DNA of 35,640 bases, from the NCBI GenBank assembly GCA_036897485.1, contig JAYMTF010000474.1, positions 1-35,640 on the forward strand, written 5' to 3'. Numbering within the stretch: position 1 is the first letter of the stretch; each line of letters begins with the position of its first letter. The DNA is from Pelargonium nanum (taxonomy: Eukaryota > Streptophyta > Magnoliopsida > Geraniales > Geraniaceae). A program made the translations under genes and the position numbers. The notes under the pieces were generated by a model, which saw nothing but the letters and a program-made list of their open reading frames with translations, was not told the DNA's origin and made no database searches. Positions 23,313 to 35,358 of this stretch are shown in pieces.

Positions 23313-26300
23313 TTACCCTGTCTTGTGAGTATGTGTCTTTCTTCTTCCCATAAACATAAAAATCCGAGGAAAAAATGACCTCTTCTTTTTCTTTCCAGAC
23401 TTGGCATCTGGAGATGTATCAGCCTCAGTACTCAAATGCTCGTATCCTTTTGCATTTGAGACATGTCCAGGAGCATCACCTGTTTGAGCATAATCACTGT
23501 ATGATTGTCTCGGGCTACTCATGGGATTAACTCCCCCATGTGCAGATTCAGTGGCCTTTCGCTTTTGCTCATGTTCAGACCTCCACTTTCTCAACTCCTG
23601 TTCTACGCCCAATTTCCCCTCCTTGGCCCTGTCAGCCTTTTCTGCTGCAATCCCGAGTGCCTCCCTTCTCAAAGCCAACTCCTTATTCACTTCTTCCAAC
23701 TTCTCCTTAGTTCTCAACTCAGATTCCTTAGCAACCTCAATTTGAGAAATGGCAGACGCCACCCTCAGGTTGGCCTGCTCCTCAGCCTCATGGGCTCGTT
23801 TACTAAGCTCATAATACTCCTCTAAAGAAAGTGTGACCCCGGAAGGTGTATCCACATCATTACTGGTGATTCTAGCCGATTCACTCTCTTGCAATGCCTT
23901 CACTGCAGCTAATGCCAACTTTTCTGAGGCCCTGGCAGCCTCTATCTCCTTTTGAGTTGCTTGCAATCTACTCTCCATGGTACTTGCTCCAGCCCTTGCT
24001 TGCTCCAAGTCTTCCTTTGCACTTTGTAGCTCTTCGCGTGCCGCTTGTGCAAGTGACTTGGCCTGATCAGCCTCTTGTGCAGCTTGCTGTAATTGTTTGG
24101 GCAGGTCCACCATCTTCTCTCTGATTTCTTTCTCCTTCATTTGAATGACTGCTATTTCTGACTTAGTCCTCTCAAGTTCAGCTTCAATAGATGAAACTGC
24201 CACTGACGCCATTCCTTCTCTCTGCCTAATTGTGCTAAGTGCTGATTTTTCTCTCTCAAGCTCTGTTTGTAATGACGAAGCAGCCACCTTCAAACAATTT
24301 ACTTCTGCAATTGCTTTCTCTATATTGTGTTTCACTTCCTCAAGCTCCTTTCTCGCAGAATCAACTGCTGCTTGTATGTCAGTATGATTTTTCAACTCTC
24401 CTGCTTGATTGTTAGCCGACTCTTCATTTTCTTCTTTCAGTCTTGATTCCATATAAGCAGCCAATTCAGATTTCAAATCTACTAACAAGGCTGAAGCCAT
24501 GTCTAATTTCAATTTGAGATCCTTTCCTGACGAGATTTGATGATAAAGTTTCTGAAGCTCCTCTTCTGCCTGCTTCAATTCCTTCTCCCAGTAATGAGAA
24601 TCCTGATCTCTGGCCATAGCTGCTCCTATTCTCTGTTCCTCTGCTTCTAAATGAGCAGCTTGAGCAGTCTCTAGGGACTCCTTTGTGGCAATTAGCTCAA
24701 TAGTCAGATCCTCCACTGTCTTCTCAACTTCTTTGGCTGCATAACCAGCCTCTTCGGCTCTCTTTACAGCTTCTTCTCTATCAATCAACAAAGAAGCATA
24801 TTCTTTACGCAGCACTTCCAACTCCTCTTTAACAGATTTAAGCTCTGAAGCTGCAGCTGTATGCCTGGCTATGGCAACCTCAAGCTGTGCCTTGGCTGCA
24901 ACACTTGACTCATCTGCAATCCCTTGCTCCATCTCTTCCACCCTAAGCTTGACTAGCTCAAAGTCTTGTTTCGCCTGGTGCTCCTCTGTTTGTGCCCTTT
25001 CCAACTTGAGTTTCAGTTCTTCAATCAGTCTTTTGCTGCGGTCCAACTCATTCAGTACCTGCCTTTTTGAGTCTTCAGCTTCCTCTGCCCGTTTCCTGTA
25101 CATAGGAATCTCATCCTGTACTTTCTCAAGTTCAAGTTCTACATGCCTGCGTCTCTAAACAGACAAAAAGAAATTTAATGTTATTTTAGCAGAATATAGA
25201 CGCAATTTCTGATAAAGTGAATGCATGCAGCATCTAAAAGCAAGTTCTTATAATACAATGTATGAAAGAAAGAAGGGAACAAAGAGAAAGAGAGGGGAAG
25301 AAGAAAAAAGTGAACTGCCAATAATGTACTGCTTCAAAAATTTGGTCCAAAAAAGGCCGGTAAGAAATGAACATTAACCAAGATGAACATTGACCAAGAG
25401 GAAGCACAATATCTTACTCTTTACTGACAAATGAAAGAAAAACAGCAAGACACAAAAGAAGGCTATGATGCTCGGTACTAGTTGTCTAACTTGTTTGGGG
25501 GAGAAAGTCAAACTTAAGCATCAAGCAGTAAGTTATGGCTTCCAAAAGAAAACATCCATGCCTTTCTGTGTCTTACTAATATCATCCTCATCACTAAGAT
25601 GCCGCCATTATAACTGTTCATCCCTTCACATCACACCTCCACTATCTCTATTCTCTAGACTGGCGACATCAAAATAGTTTACCATTTTGGTTAAGTATTA
25701 GGACCAAGATATATCTATCTACAACTTTTCCATAATCAAGTCATAGTCATACGGAAGAACTAAACGTTAGTAGTCTGCTCCTTGGATCTCTCTCTGGAGA
25801 ATGGATTAACATGTCTCCTCCATCACAACTATGATTGTATCTGCTAAGCATCACCATTAACAACACAACCAGTTTCACCTCCTGGCCCTATCCTATGGGC
25901 ATCATCTTTATCAATTCCATTACCTGAAAACTCTACCACTGTTTATCTACCATAGCCTGCAACGTGAACTGTATGGTTTTATTATTGCAACCAGCAGCAT
26001 TGCCTTAATCATAACCAATAAACATATAGGTAGCCTTTAAGTTAGATTTTTTATATCAGGAATAGGAATTAAGAATGAGAATGTTTGGACTATGACTTTT
26101 TGGTCATGAGAATGACTTTGGAATGAGAATTTCACTCCTATTCTCATTCCCATTCAAAAAAAATTAATCCAATCGCTATTAGACAAATATACATTCTAAT
26201 ATAGTCATCTCAGAACCACAGATCATATCGTAACTTGCTACTAAATGTAATTTTGACTTCCTTTACTTCAGAGAAAGAGAGAAAAAAAGAGATGCAAAAT

Positions 26301-27355
26301 AGTTAGCTTTCTTCAGAACAAGACATTTATAGAGCACTGACTGATTCAAAAGTGTCAATAAATTTGAAAAAGAATTAGCATAACTGACAATAACTGTAAT
26401 TGTAACTATATACCTCCACTGTTCTGATTTTATGAGCTTTCCAATCAACAATTCCACCAAACTTGGAAACAGCTTGTTTAACAGATTGAATAGGTGCCCT
26501 CGTATCGATGAAACCTCTATATAAGTCAACTTTAGAAGGGCTGGCAGGATCTGACGTCTGAGAAGCAATGCTAACAACCCTTGGATTGGGCAGTTCAAGA
26601 TCAATGGAAGGCACTACTTGAGCTTCTCTTTCCATAGGAGAATCTGTAGATGGTATAGTCTTGTCATCAATATGATTATGAGCTGTAGCAATAGGAGGAG
26701 CTGTACCAATTGAAGGACTGTCTGGAGATTGTTGTTCGATAGAGGTACTGTCTACAGATCGTTGTTCGATAGAGGTACTGTCTAGAGATCGTTGTTCGAT
26801 AGAGGTACTGTCTAGAGATCGTTGTTCGATAGAGTTACTATCTTGAGATTGCGGTTCGATAGAGGTACTATCTTGAGATTGCAGTTCGATAGAGGTACTA
26901 TCTTGAGATTGCGGTTCGATAGAGGTACTGTCTGGAGATCGTTGTTCGATAGAGGTACTGTCTTGAGATTGCGGTTCGATAGAGGTACTGTCTTGAGATT
27001 GCTGTTTGATAGATGGACTGTCTTGAGACTGCTGTTCGATAGAGGTGCTGTCTTGAGATTGCTGTTCAATAGAGCTATCTTCTCCAGCTTTAGTGTCAGA
27101 GTTCGCCATCATTGTATCCTGCTGGTCTGTTTCTGTTTCACCTACTGTAAGTTCGGAAGATGAGTCATCAGAAGTATATTCCGAACTTTCGAGTTCATAA
27201 TTTTCCGCCATAGATAACTGATGGTCATCAGTTTCTACTTTTCCATTAGTAACAGAGCTTGTCGGAACATCACCATTTGAATGATCCTTATCTTCGGTGG
27301 AGGACAATTTGGATTCTGAAGGAGACATCGCTTCAGGAGTTTTTGTGTCCTCCAT
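23313..27355 (-). CDS. WEB1: WEB1-like protein (weak chloroplast movement under blue light), 2 coding exons
   Basis: On the minus strand the coding exons are 27355-26414 and 25154-23313, GT-AG, giving 927 residues. This is longer than Arabidopsis WEB1 (about 807 from memory). Residues 1-260 are acidic and Ser-rich, with twelve 10-residue repeats at 95-214. The conserved entry [19 protein letters not shown] leads to [13 protein letters not shown] at about 290-305. Residues about 315-870 are an almost continuous coiled coil rich in Glu, Lys, Ala and Leu (WEB family, DUF827), with [17 protein letters not shown] near its end. The tail is basic ([20 protein letters not shown]). WEB1 works with PMI2 in the cytosol to keep chloroplast-actin filaments and photorelocation speed normal. 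Assignment as WEB1 and not a close WEL paralogue is likely but not certain. Confidence 0.88.
25155..26413 (-). other. WEB1-like intron between coding exons
   Basis: 1,259 bases with GT-AG borders on the minus strand. It contains an inverted repeat at 26120-26150 (ggaatgagaat and attctcattcc) within a GAATGAGAA-rich patch at about 26060-26155 that may be a decayed MITE. Nothing else stands out. Confidence 0.6.
26714..27073 (-). repeat. In-frame minisatellite, 12 units of 30 bases, in WEB1-like exon 1
   Basis: The unit encodes [10 protein letters not shown] with variants at positions 4, 5, 7 and 10 (Q/P/L, Q/R, Q/P/L/V, T/P/N). Units run continuously with no indels from residue 95 to 214. Two neighbouring units ([10 protein letters not shown]) are identical in protein, which points to recent duplication. 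All copies keep Ser residues flanked by Asp or Gln. Confidence 0.95.
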
Positions 27356-27390
27356 TTTAAGAGAAGTGGTAAGGACTGCTACAAAGGTAT

Positions 27391-28492
27391 CTGAAATTCA
27401 AGTGCACATAAATTAGATAAGCATAAAATGAACTGAATATAACACATGAACACAATCTGTTTATGGTCTTAACTAATACAGATAACTTAAGGATTTAGAA
27501 CTTTTTTAGTACAAAATAAAAAGTTTAGTCACAACGCCTGCATGAGCTAGAGCTTCTTCAACATTAACTCCATGTATTCAAATTTCCTAGGATTAGCTGG
27601 AGCGAAATGATAGGTCACAATGCTAATAAATGCTTGTTATGATCATTTTGCACCCTTGTGTTTATTCATCTAATTGAGAATGCAACAATGAGCAACGAAC
27701 ACAATCGTAAATTGTACCAAGCAAATGTAAATTGTGGAGGGAATCAGCTACACTAAAATTAATACCCATTACATAATATACGTCCATGCAACATACATAC
27801 ACAAGGAAAAAAGAGACCAATTCCGCATATTTGGTATAGAAAGCATAAAAAAAATATCACCTTGACCATGGATCATTACAAAGCTCTAAACATTTACTTT
27901 TACCTCAGAATATCCAAACCTCAATTCTCAGAGATGACAAATCCTTGGAGGAAACAAAATGGAACCATAAAGAAATTCTGTATAGTCATATATATAGATA
28001 GACACAGAATTAATGGACATATTAATTGAGGTTAAACCAACTAACTACTATCAACTAAATTAAGGTTCCAGCAGCAGTTTTCCAAACAAATTCCACAAGC
28101 AACAGCTTCAACAATGAAAACTAATTGCAACCCAGAAAAGATGTTATTATACCCAATTCAACATCTAGGATTCCAAGTCTCAGAATTTCTTATCCCTAAA
28201 GCATCAACAATACACAATCTAATTATTGCAAGAGACTTAAGTAATGAAAACCCAGTTCATTAAAATGGTCAAAGACATAGAGCAATCAATAAAACAAACA
28301 AGAACAGAGAATTGAAAAAGAGAGAACATAGTACAAACCCGGAAAACCCAGAAACCAAATTGAAGACAGCAAAATGGGGGAAAATTTTCAAAAGCAGAAA
28401 AAAATAGAAAAATAAGAGAAGATTTGAAAATGGGTTGATAAAATTAGAGAAGAGAAAATCGCGGAAGGAGCGTACACGTGAGTGGAGCCTAC
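27391..28492 (-). other. Probable 5' UTR intron of the WEB1-like gene
   Basis: On the minus strand a donor gcgag/gtaggc lies at 28493/28492 and an acceptor tgaatttcag at about 27391, 35 bases before the ATG. The interval is AT-rich and non-coding. Confidence 0.5.
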
Positions 28493-28825
28493 CTCGCCTC
28501 GTATGTCTGATGTCTGGATCCCGTTTTTTATTTATGGTTCTCCTCTTGTTTCTCTGTTCTTGCTGGATTGACGATTTTCTTCTTCTTTCTTGCTGTCTTA
28601 ATTTAAAACTCTGTGGTGGAAACAAGTAAAAATGGTCGCGCCGTGGTCGTCTTCGTCTTCGTCGTTGTGGGTTTCATGAAAATTCAATGATTTTGTTGTG
28701 ATGGAATCTATGAGAAACGAAGGTTTTTTTATTGCTAAAATTAAGGTCACTAGCACTACTAGCAGCACCACAGCACAGCTCAGCTCAGCTGGTTTTTCTT
28801 TTTTCTTTTTTAAGATCTCTCTCCA
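28493..28825 (-). other. Probable non-coding first exon of the WEB1-like gene
   Basis: It is rich in purines on the minus strand, as 5' leaders often are, and ends in a good donor at 28493. A TATA-like tatataat (minus strand) at about 28848-28855 would place the transcript start near 28820. The boundaries are inferred. Confidence 0.45.
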
Positions 28826-28855
28826 CGTTTTTCGATGAGGGTTCAATATTATATA

Positions 28856-31800
28856 CAGTTGTAGTTATTTACCGTGTGAAATCTAATTGTTATTAAAAAA
28901 GAAGGAAATATCTCAATTCATATAGAAAAAATCTCAACTTTCTATATGAATTCAATTATTCAATTTAGTTCATGATTTTTCTAACCTAAATTAATCGTTA
29001 AATTGAGATTGCTTAACATGGATTCATGTTTTTACATGAAATCCTAAAATTGCATATGCTTATGGAATTGTGTATTGAAATATAGTATAGTTGACTCTTT
29101 GCACATTTTGATAGATTGATTACACGATTGATTTATGTTTTGAAGTATTAATTTAGTTTGAATAATAATGGATAAGTGGATTTCAACGCTTATTCAAACA
29201 AATAATTTATTTACTCTTAAATCTTATTCTTCTTCTATGGTATTAGTATCGAGTTTTTGAGAATTTAATGTTAGTACCTATAATTAAAGAGTTATAACCT
29301 GAAAATTGATATAAGCCACTTACCTAGAGTACAAAAAAGGGAGTCCCGGTCTGTTGTTTAGTCCTATGTTACTTGTGCATTTCAATACACTTTTCAAACC
29401 CATGTGAACTCCGTTATACGTCAATGGAAGCAAGCTCGCAGTGAGGCTACGTGATCCATCTCAACACAATAACAAGTTTTACTCACGAGGCGGACTTTAT
29501 CGTAAGTCCATAGGAGTAAAAAAGCATGTAATCCGCCCTAACCATCAAAACAGCCTGCGACCCCCTCTGCTCAATCCGACAACACTGGTGACCTAAAATA
29601 TCATAACTTGTTATGGAAACGAACATCCCATGGTTATCAAAGCTCAAAATTGTGGGCCAACCCAGCCGCCGCCCCGCTTCCTAACAATAACTATATAACT
29701 ATCCTATTCATTTTCATACATGCACCTAGTCCCTAATATATGCATACAACTTCTCCAAATCTAAATTCATTTTCTCCTATCTTATCATCTTCTCTCGCAT
29801 GCTCTTGAAATTGAAATTATTGAAAGTTTGCTTCGCTTACTTCAATTTTCATGACTTAATTTCTATTAATTAATCTCACTCTTCATTTTTTTGTCGAATC
29901 ACAGTTCACAGTTTGCACTATTTACATCGCTAACTTTTTGATGTTTCACACTAATCAAAACCATCCATGTCTCAAATCGAAGTTACCAAAGGTAATATCC
30001 ATACTTTTCTCTGTTTTTTCAATTTTTGGGATTAGATATTAAGTTTTACATGTTAGATCTATCGATCTTTTGTTTATTTTGGACATTTTCTCAAAGTTAT
30101 CTAGAAAGCAAAGCTTCTAAAAAATTATATAAGTGATGGGAAACTTGCGAGATTCATGGTTCTTTTTGTTGGACTTGCACACATTGAACTATATGTTTGG
30201 GCTTGATCTTTCATGTGATCCAGCACATGACAAATCTCTAGGTCTTGCATTTTTTTTTAGCAATCCAAATCCATATGAATTTTTTTATATGTGCGGGTGT
30301 TACCTTTTGCTGCTCAAAAAGAATTTTTGAGTTCCCGTCTGTAAATCAATAAAAAATTATAAAAATGAAGCTTATTCCACCCTAAATCATTTTCTTCTTT
30401 TTTTTTTAAAAAAAAAAAAAAAAGCTTACAGTAAAATGTGAAGAAAAAAGAATGCAAAGTGGGTAGTTCGTTGACACGTCACTAGAAATGGCACGCAAAT
30501 AGAAATGACTAAAATGTATAAAGTCACCGTCCATTATAAAAAGTCTTACAATCTGCAAAAGACCGTAGTACCCACGTTACATCGCTTCTTTATCGGAACT
30601 TGTATTCGCGAGCAGGGTCAATTACGTAACAGTCGCCTTACTCGAATGATAGTCACGTGGTTCATTAAAAAGCATGCATGATGTCAAAACGCATTGGAAT
30701 GAAATGACGTAATGGTCCCTAGGCGGCCAAATATGAAGACGGAGTAGTTGAATTATCCATATCCTGTTTGCAAAATGGGGAGGTGTGAGTACGTGACGTG
30801 GCTTATTGTGATTGGACGGAATTTTGTTCTTAATTGGACAAGTAGAATTTTAATGTCCAGAAATGGCCAGACTTGTTGTTTATATGGGTTTTGGGTCTAC
30901 CACACTACTATTCCTGTCCATACAAATTGCCACCCTGTAATTTATGAGATGTTTTGAATAGTGATGTATAATTTAATATTATCCATTAGATGTAATGGCC
31001 CATTCATAATAATTTATGTCATGTCTTCTTCTGTTCTGTTCACTAGTGATGGTTTAATTTATTTTGTATTATAATAAATGAACCGTATGACAAATTAAAT
31101 GTGATTTAACACTTTTTTTTTTAGTTTTTATAAATAAGATGCAAATATTATTACAGATAAAATTCTTTCTCTCACAATTTCAATTTGTGTTGCCAAACAA
31201 ACCACAATTTTTAAGTAAATAAGATACCTATTTTTAAACAAACATACAAAACTACGTGATTTATTTTAAGACGGAGAGAGTTGTGACCCGAAGAATACCG
31301 AAAAGTGGTTCAACTAACAAAGAAAGTTTTAAAGAGTAGCAAAGTGAGGTAAGAAAGAGGGTTGTAAGCTACAAATAAATGAGGCATTGAAATCAAATAT
31401 CCATTCCTGTTGTGCTGAGACATCTGCAGGCAAGTTGGGCCTTATCAACGAGGCCTAGCTTACATCAAACAACTAGGCCCAATAAAAGGGCCCTATCTGG
31501 CCCACTGAAGTTCGTTAAGCTGAGGCAAGAAAACAGGGCCTATTGTATACACTGAAGAGGGCTTCACATGATGATATTTGCTGCTACTAGCAGTCAAAAT
31601 GAACTTTGGCATAATATTACTTTGAGGAATTAAAAAAAAATAGAAAAAAATTCATAACTTTATTTTCAGACATCCCATTAGAACGATTTTTTTTATTTGT
31701 TGAAATTACAAAGAGGAATACAATTATTATGTAAGAAAAATGTGATTTTTTTTCATTCTCACGTTTTAACTAAACCAAATAACATTACTTGAAAATATAA

Positions 31801-33000
31801 ATAACAATGAGATTGAAATGAATGATAATGAGAAAAAAAAAAAAGTTCATTCTCATTCAAATTCAATTTTTTGTATGAATAGAAAATTAAATCTTTATCC
31901 AGATGTTGCCTTAATTCTTATCAATTATACTTTAGTTATGTAACAAATGCATGTTATTATTTTTACTAGTGGTATGTAATTTTGCACCGCGTATTTGAAT
32001 CGTTCCATGAGCTCCTCCTCGATTCTCCATAACTTTATTTTGTTTCAGACAATAAGTTGATGAATAGTACATCAATTATGAACTTTCTTTCTTTATTTTT
32101 TTTGCTGCAACCACTCCAATATGATTTGAATTGCAATTATAATGAGTAGTTATGGTAGATGAATTTGTTAATCTTTAACATTGACTTAGATTACCTTATT
32201 AAACACATTTATATGTTAAGGACATTTACAGAAAAAGGGGATATATAATGATATGGTAGGCGTACCTAAATAAATGTTAGTTCAAACAATCCTTTCAACT
32301 CTCTCTATTGCCCGTACCCTATTCTCTTTTATTTTTTCTTCAATTATTAAAAATTGTGTCATCATTGTTTATGTTATTTTAAACTCAATATGTCATCAAT
32401 TCAATTTTTCAAATAAGAGTAGCTCTTTTCTCTCTCTCATAAGTCATAATCTCTCATTACTCCACCCTTAATAAATTTGATTTAAACATACAATCTTTTG
32501 TACATTATGCATCTTGAATTATTGAATAACATCTGTACTTGATATTGTTCTATTACTCCAATTCTAAGAAATAATTAGTAGATGAATGATTAATGATGGA
32601 TACATTTGCATAATGATTACCCGAAAAGTATAGTCATTTTGATTGAAAGATTGAAATATATATAGTCAATTTCCGGTTAACTTAACTATTATAGTCTTAA
32701 CTCTTACCAACTTTTGCTTTTACAGCTTCCATATTCTACCTTTGGTTGGGTGCTAAGTATCCCAAATAAAATTTCAAAATGGGAAATGCTATATGAATAT
32801 ATGACATATATACACTAATCTCTTGAGGGGAAATTAGGAATTGAAGCTATTTACATAGTCATTAGCATTTTATTTGTAATATTATTTAGTTCAACTAAAA
32901 TACATGTTATGCGAATCTTTTACTCCAGTTAAATAAGTACGTTACAATTTTGTCGTCATCTTAACCATGTGTTAAGATAATTTTTTCTAATTACGTGGGA
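28856..33000. other. Gene-poor AT-rich region
   Basis: No gene family is recognised on either strand. Noted inside: a perfect 14-base hairpin at 28915-28952; a moderately GC-rich, non-repetitive patch at 29330-29700 with stops in all frames; a T9/A15 run at about 30398-30424; an ACGT cluster at 30474-30800; and a GGCCCA cluster at 31436-31504. Confidence 0.5.
30474..30800. promoter_or_regulatory. Cluster of seven ACGT core motifs
   Basis: ACGT cores are at 30476, 30574, 30624, 30655 (a full CACGTG G-box at 30654-30659), 30707, 30791 and 30796. Several are in extended bZIP contexts (gacacgtc, tgacgtaa, gtgacgtggc). No downstream gene is visible within several kilobases, so function is unproven. 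Confidence 0.35.
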
Positions 33001-33480
33001 TCTACTTTGAGGCTATTCTAACTTCTTGGACACAACTCCCACCGATGTTGAGCATGATTCAGAATCTCCACGTGCTCTTCAAGTACCATGGAACGATGTG
33101 GGGTTCTTAGGGTTACAGGTATCTAGTCTAGTGTTCGTGCCATCGATGAATATCTGCATTGCAGCCAAGCACACGATAGTGTCATGAAATGTGCACAAAT
33201 TGAGGAGATTGAGCGAAGGCACTTGGTGCATGCATTGAGAGTTTTGTGGAAACTGGTGCTCCTGCATAGCGCAACCGAGTTTGGTGTTGCAACCAAACAC
33301 AAGAGAGTGCAACTTTTTCCTTGTGTTGGTTCGAGCTGGTGAGAGCGTTGTCTGGGGTCGACTCCAAAGCGTAGTAGTTCTTCTCATGGGATGTCTCATA
33401 TGTGTCTTGGAGCGTGTCCTTAGTTTGAAGTCACCACTAGCATCATACAAGGAGTTCAAACGCGTTTTTACCTAGAATAA
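33000..33480. pseudogene. Unidentified coding-like block, no intact frame
   Basis: Base composition is much less AT-rich than the surrounding sequence, and long stretches lack stops on both strands (minus 33079-33459, plus 33281-33475). The longest minus frame contains VFGCNTKLGC and AMQIFIDGTNTRLDTC, but I cannot tie it to a family. Frame changes and stops suggest a decayed gene or transposon piece. A functional gene is unlikely. Confidence 0.3.
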
Positions 33481-33499
33481 GATTATCGGGTTGCCTTCT

Positions 33500-35355
33500 C
33501 GAATGAACCTTTAATTTTAAGATAAGTTTCAGGCGTTTGAGTTATGAGTTGAACTGTCGACCTGTTAGTGTCTTACCTTCACGATGACATGATGCTCGGG
33601 CACCATATATGTTACATCATTATTGAGCGCAAGACTTATGGTATTTGGAGTAGCAACAAGAATACATGTAACAAATGTTCATTGTCAAAAGAGCATAATT
33701 TGTTTAAGAAATTAAATTGTTCAAATTATTTATAGCATTACAAATATTTAAATTCATACAAAAAAAGTTGTATTGAATGTAGTGATAAATTAAAGAACAT
33801 TGTTATATGAAAATAAAATAAAAAAGGGAATCAAGAATCTTCTTCTTCTACCAAATTACATAAAACAAAGATATCTCTACACATTATTATAATTTTGCAG
33901 ATACTCTAATAAATTTGTGGAAGCCATACCAGCTATATTCAAATTTTTTTTGAAAGAAACTATATTCAAATTTTTAATAAGGTGTTTTTATCTGATTAAT
34001 GACATAGTTTAAACTAATGAAATAATTACTTTAACTCCCTCTATGAAAATATACAAAAGGACAGTTAAACATGTTAGATCTCATTGATCCAGTCAAACAG
34101 ACAAAATCTGACCAAGATTGTTGCATAGCTTTAAATAGTGCTGATTTGGTTAGTATATTTGTAAATCTGCTAACTCTATATAACTAGCTCTTTGTACATA
34201 TTGTATGTCATCAGTATACATAAAGCTTATCATATTGTAGAACACAAAAGAAATATATTATAGTAAATTTAAAATTATGATAATAATTAAAATTATCTTG
34301 ATTGTATATATATATATTTGCATTAGTTAAGATGATGATGATGACAATGACACATCAATTATATATGCTAGAGTAGAAAAGGTAACACGAATGAAACTAA
34401 AAATGAAAATGAAACTAGGAGTTCCAATCCAAAACTAGTATCTCGGCATATTTGAAAATCAACAATGGTCATTATCTAAGAAAATGAAAATTTTGGTGAT
34501 GTGAGATCTCATATTTTATGATAAGTTGATGTTATCATTTGAACCACCCCATATTTTATTACTGTAAAACATAATTGGCCCATTCAACATCATAGTGATT
34601 CTACCCAGATGAATTAAAGACCACAATCCAATTTAAATTGGTGATAAATTCTTTTAAAAAATACTATAGATGCATTAAACATCTCTTGTACCCTAATATG
34701 TATGTGTTTGATGTTTCTCTCTCTGAAATTCCAGAACATCAATCTCTCTCTGTGATCTCATCTATCATTCTTCACCTGATTACTCAGTTCTTCTTCCTTG
34801 AAACTTTCTTTTGAATAATTAATTTTGGAGATAATGCAATTGCATGCACTATTTAATCAAACAACATTACTCAATTTTTTTTTATCATTAATTTAATGAA
34901 CAGGATGATATCCAAGAACAACAATTCCATACCATAAAAAGTTTCTTTGTAATGATGGCAGATTTGGCCGTCCCATTTGAGAGTGAACTCTCATCACACC
35001 CACCAATTATCTATTAATTGCATGCCTGCTGCATCATATAATGTCAACTCTATTTTTCAGATTTAAATTTTATATATACAAGAAAAGGACATATATAAGT
35101 AATCTTTTATTTATTAAAAATTGATTGGTACAGGTAAATATTTTAGTAATGATATCGATTATACTTAAACTTGATGAGTCAAACAAATTAAGCATTTTGA
35201 GTTTTCTCTAATACCTCGTGTTCGAGTAAAAAAGAAGCGCTAAAAGTTGGAACAAATGCATATATCACCAATCCAGCTATAGACTACAACATAAATTATC
35301 ACGTAAAATACATTATTAGCCCTCTAATTCTTTCTGCACATAGTAACAAAAAAAA
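33500..35355. other. AT-rich intergenic region, nothing recognised
   Basis: Stops occur in all frames. There is a short duplicated ctatattcaaatttttt at about 33930-33976 and a TA microsatellite at about 34305-34317. No gene, RNA gene or mobile element could be supported. Confidence 0.5.
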
Positions 35356-35358
35356 AAA

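Noticed and set aside
26822..27163. Long repetitive plus-strand ORF (FDRGTxLRLR repeats) opposite the WEB1-like exon
   Set aside because: It is a by-product of the 30-base minisatellite: a unit divisible by three keeps every stop-free frame open. The minus frame has the gene family signatures and splice sites.
28269..28625. 118-codon minus-strand ORF, hydrophobic end
   Set aside because: It spans the inferred UTR exon/intron border and is made of low-complexity Phe/Leu codons. No family is recognised.
28598..28846. Minus-strand ORF with a hydrophobic stretch
   Set aside because: It has no ATG start (ATT only) and lies in the inferred 5' leader of the WEB1-like gene.
29220..29660. Possible decayed Copia element (tggtattagtatcgag resembling a primer-binding site)
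   Set aside because: No second LTR, polypurine tract or gag/pol reading frame could be found nearby.
29967..29991. Short ATG exon-like piece (MSQIEVTK followed by gtaata)
   Set aside because: A start codon and a donor-like site are present, but no following exon could be found.
30133..30330. 65-codon plus-strand ORF
   Set aside because: AT-rich, with Phe/Leu/Tyr bias and no motif. It fits chance in this composition.
31740..31880. GAATGAGAA/TTCTCATTC patch as a MITE related to 26060-26155
   Set aside because: The shared words are short and low in complexity, and no clear terminal repeats or borders can be drawn.
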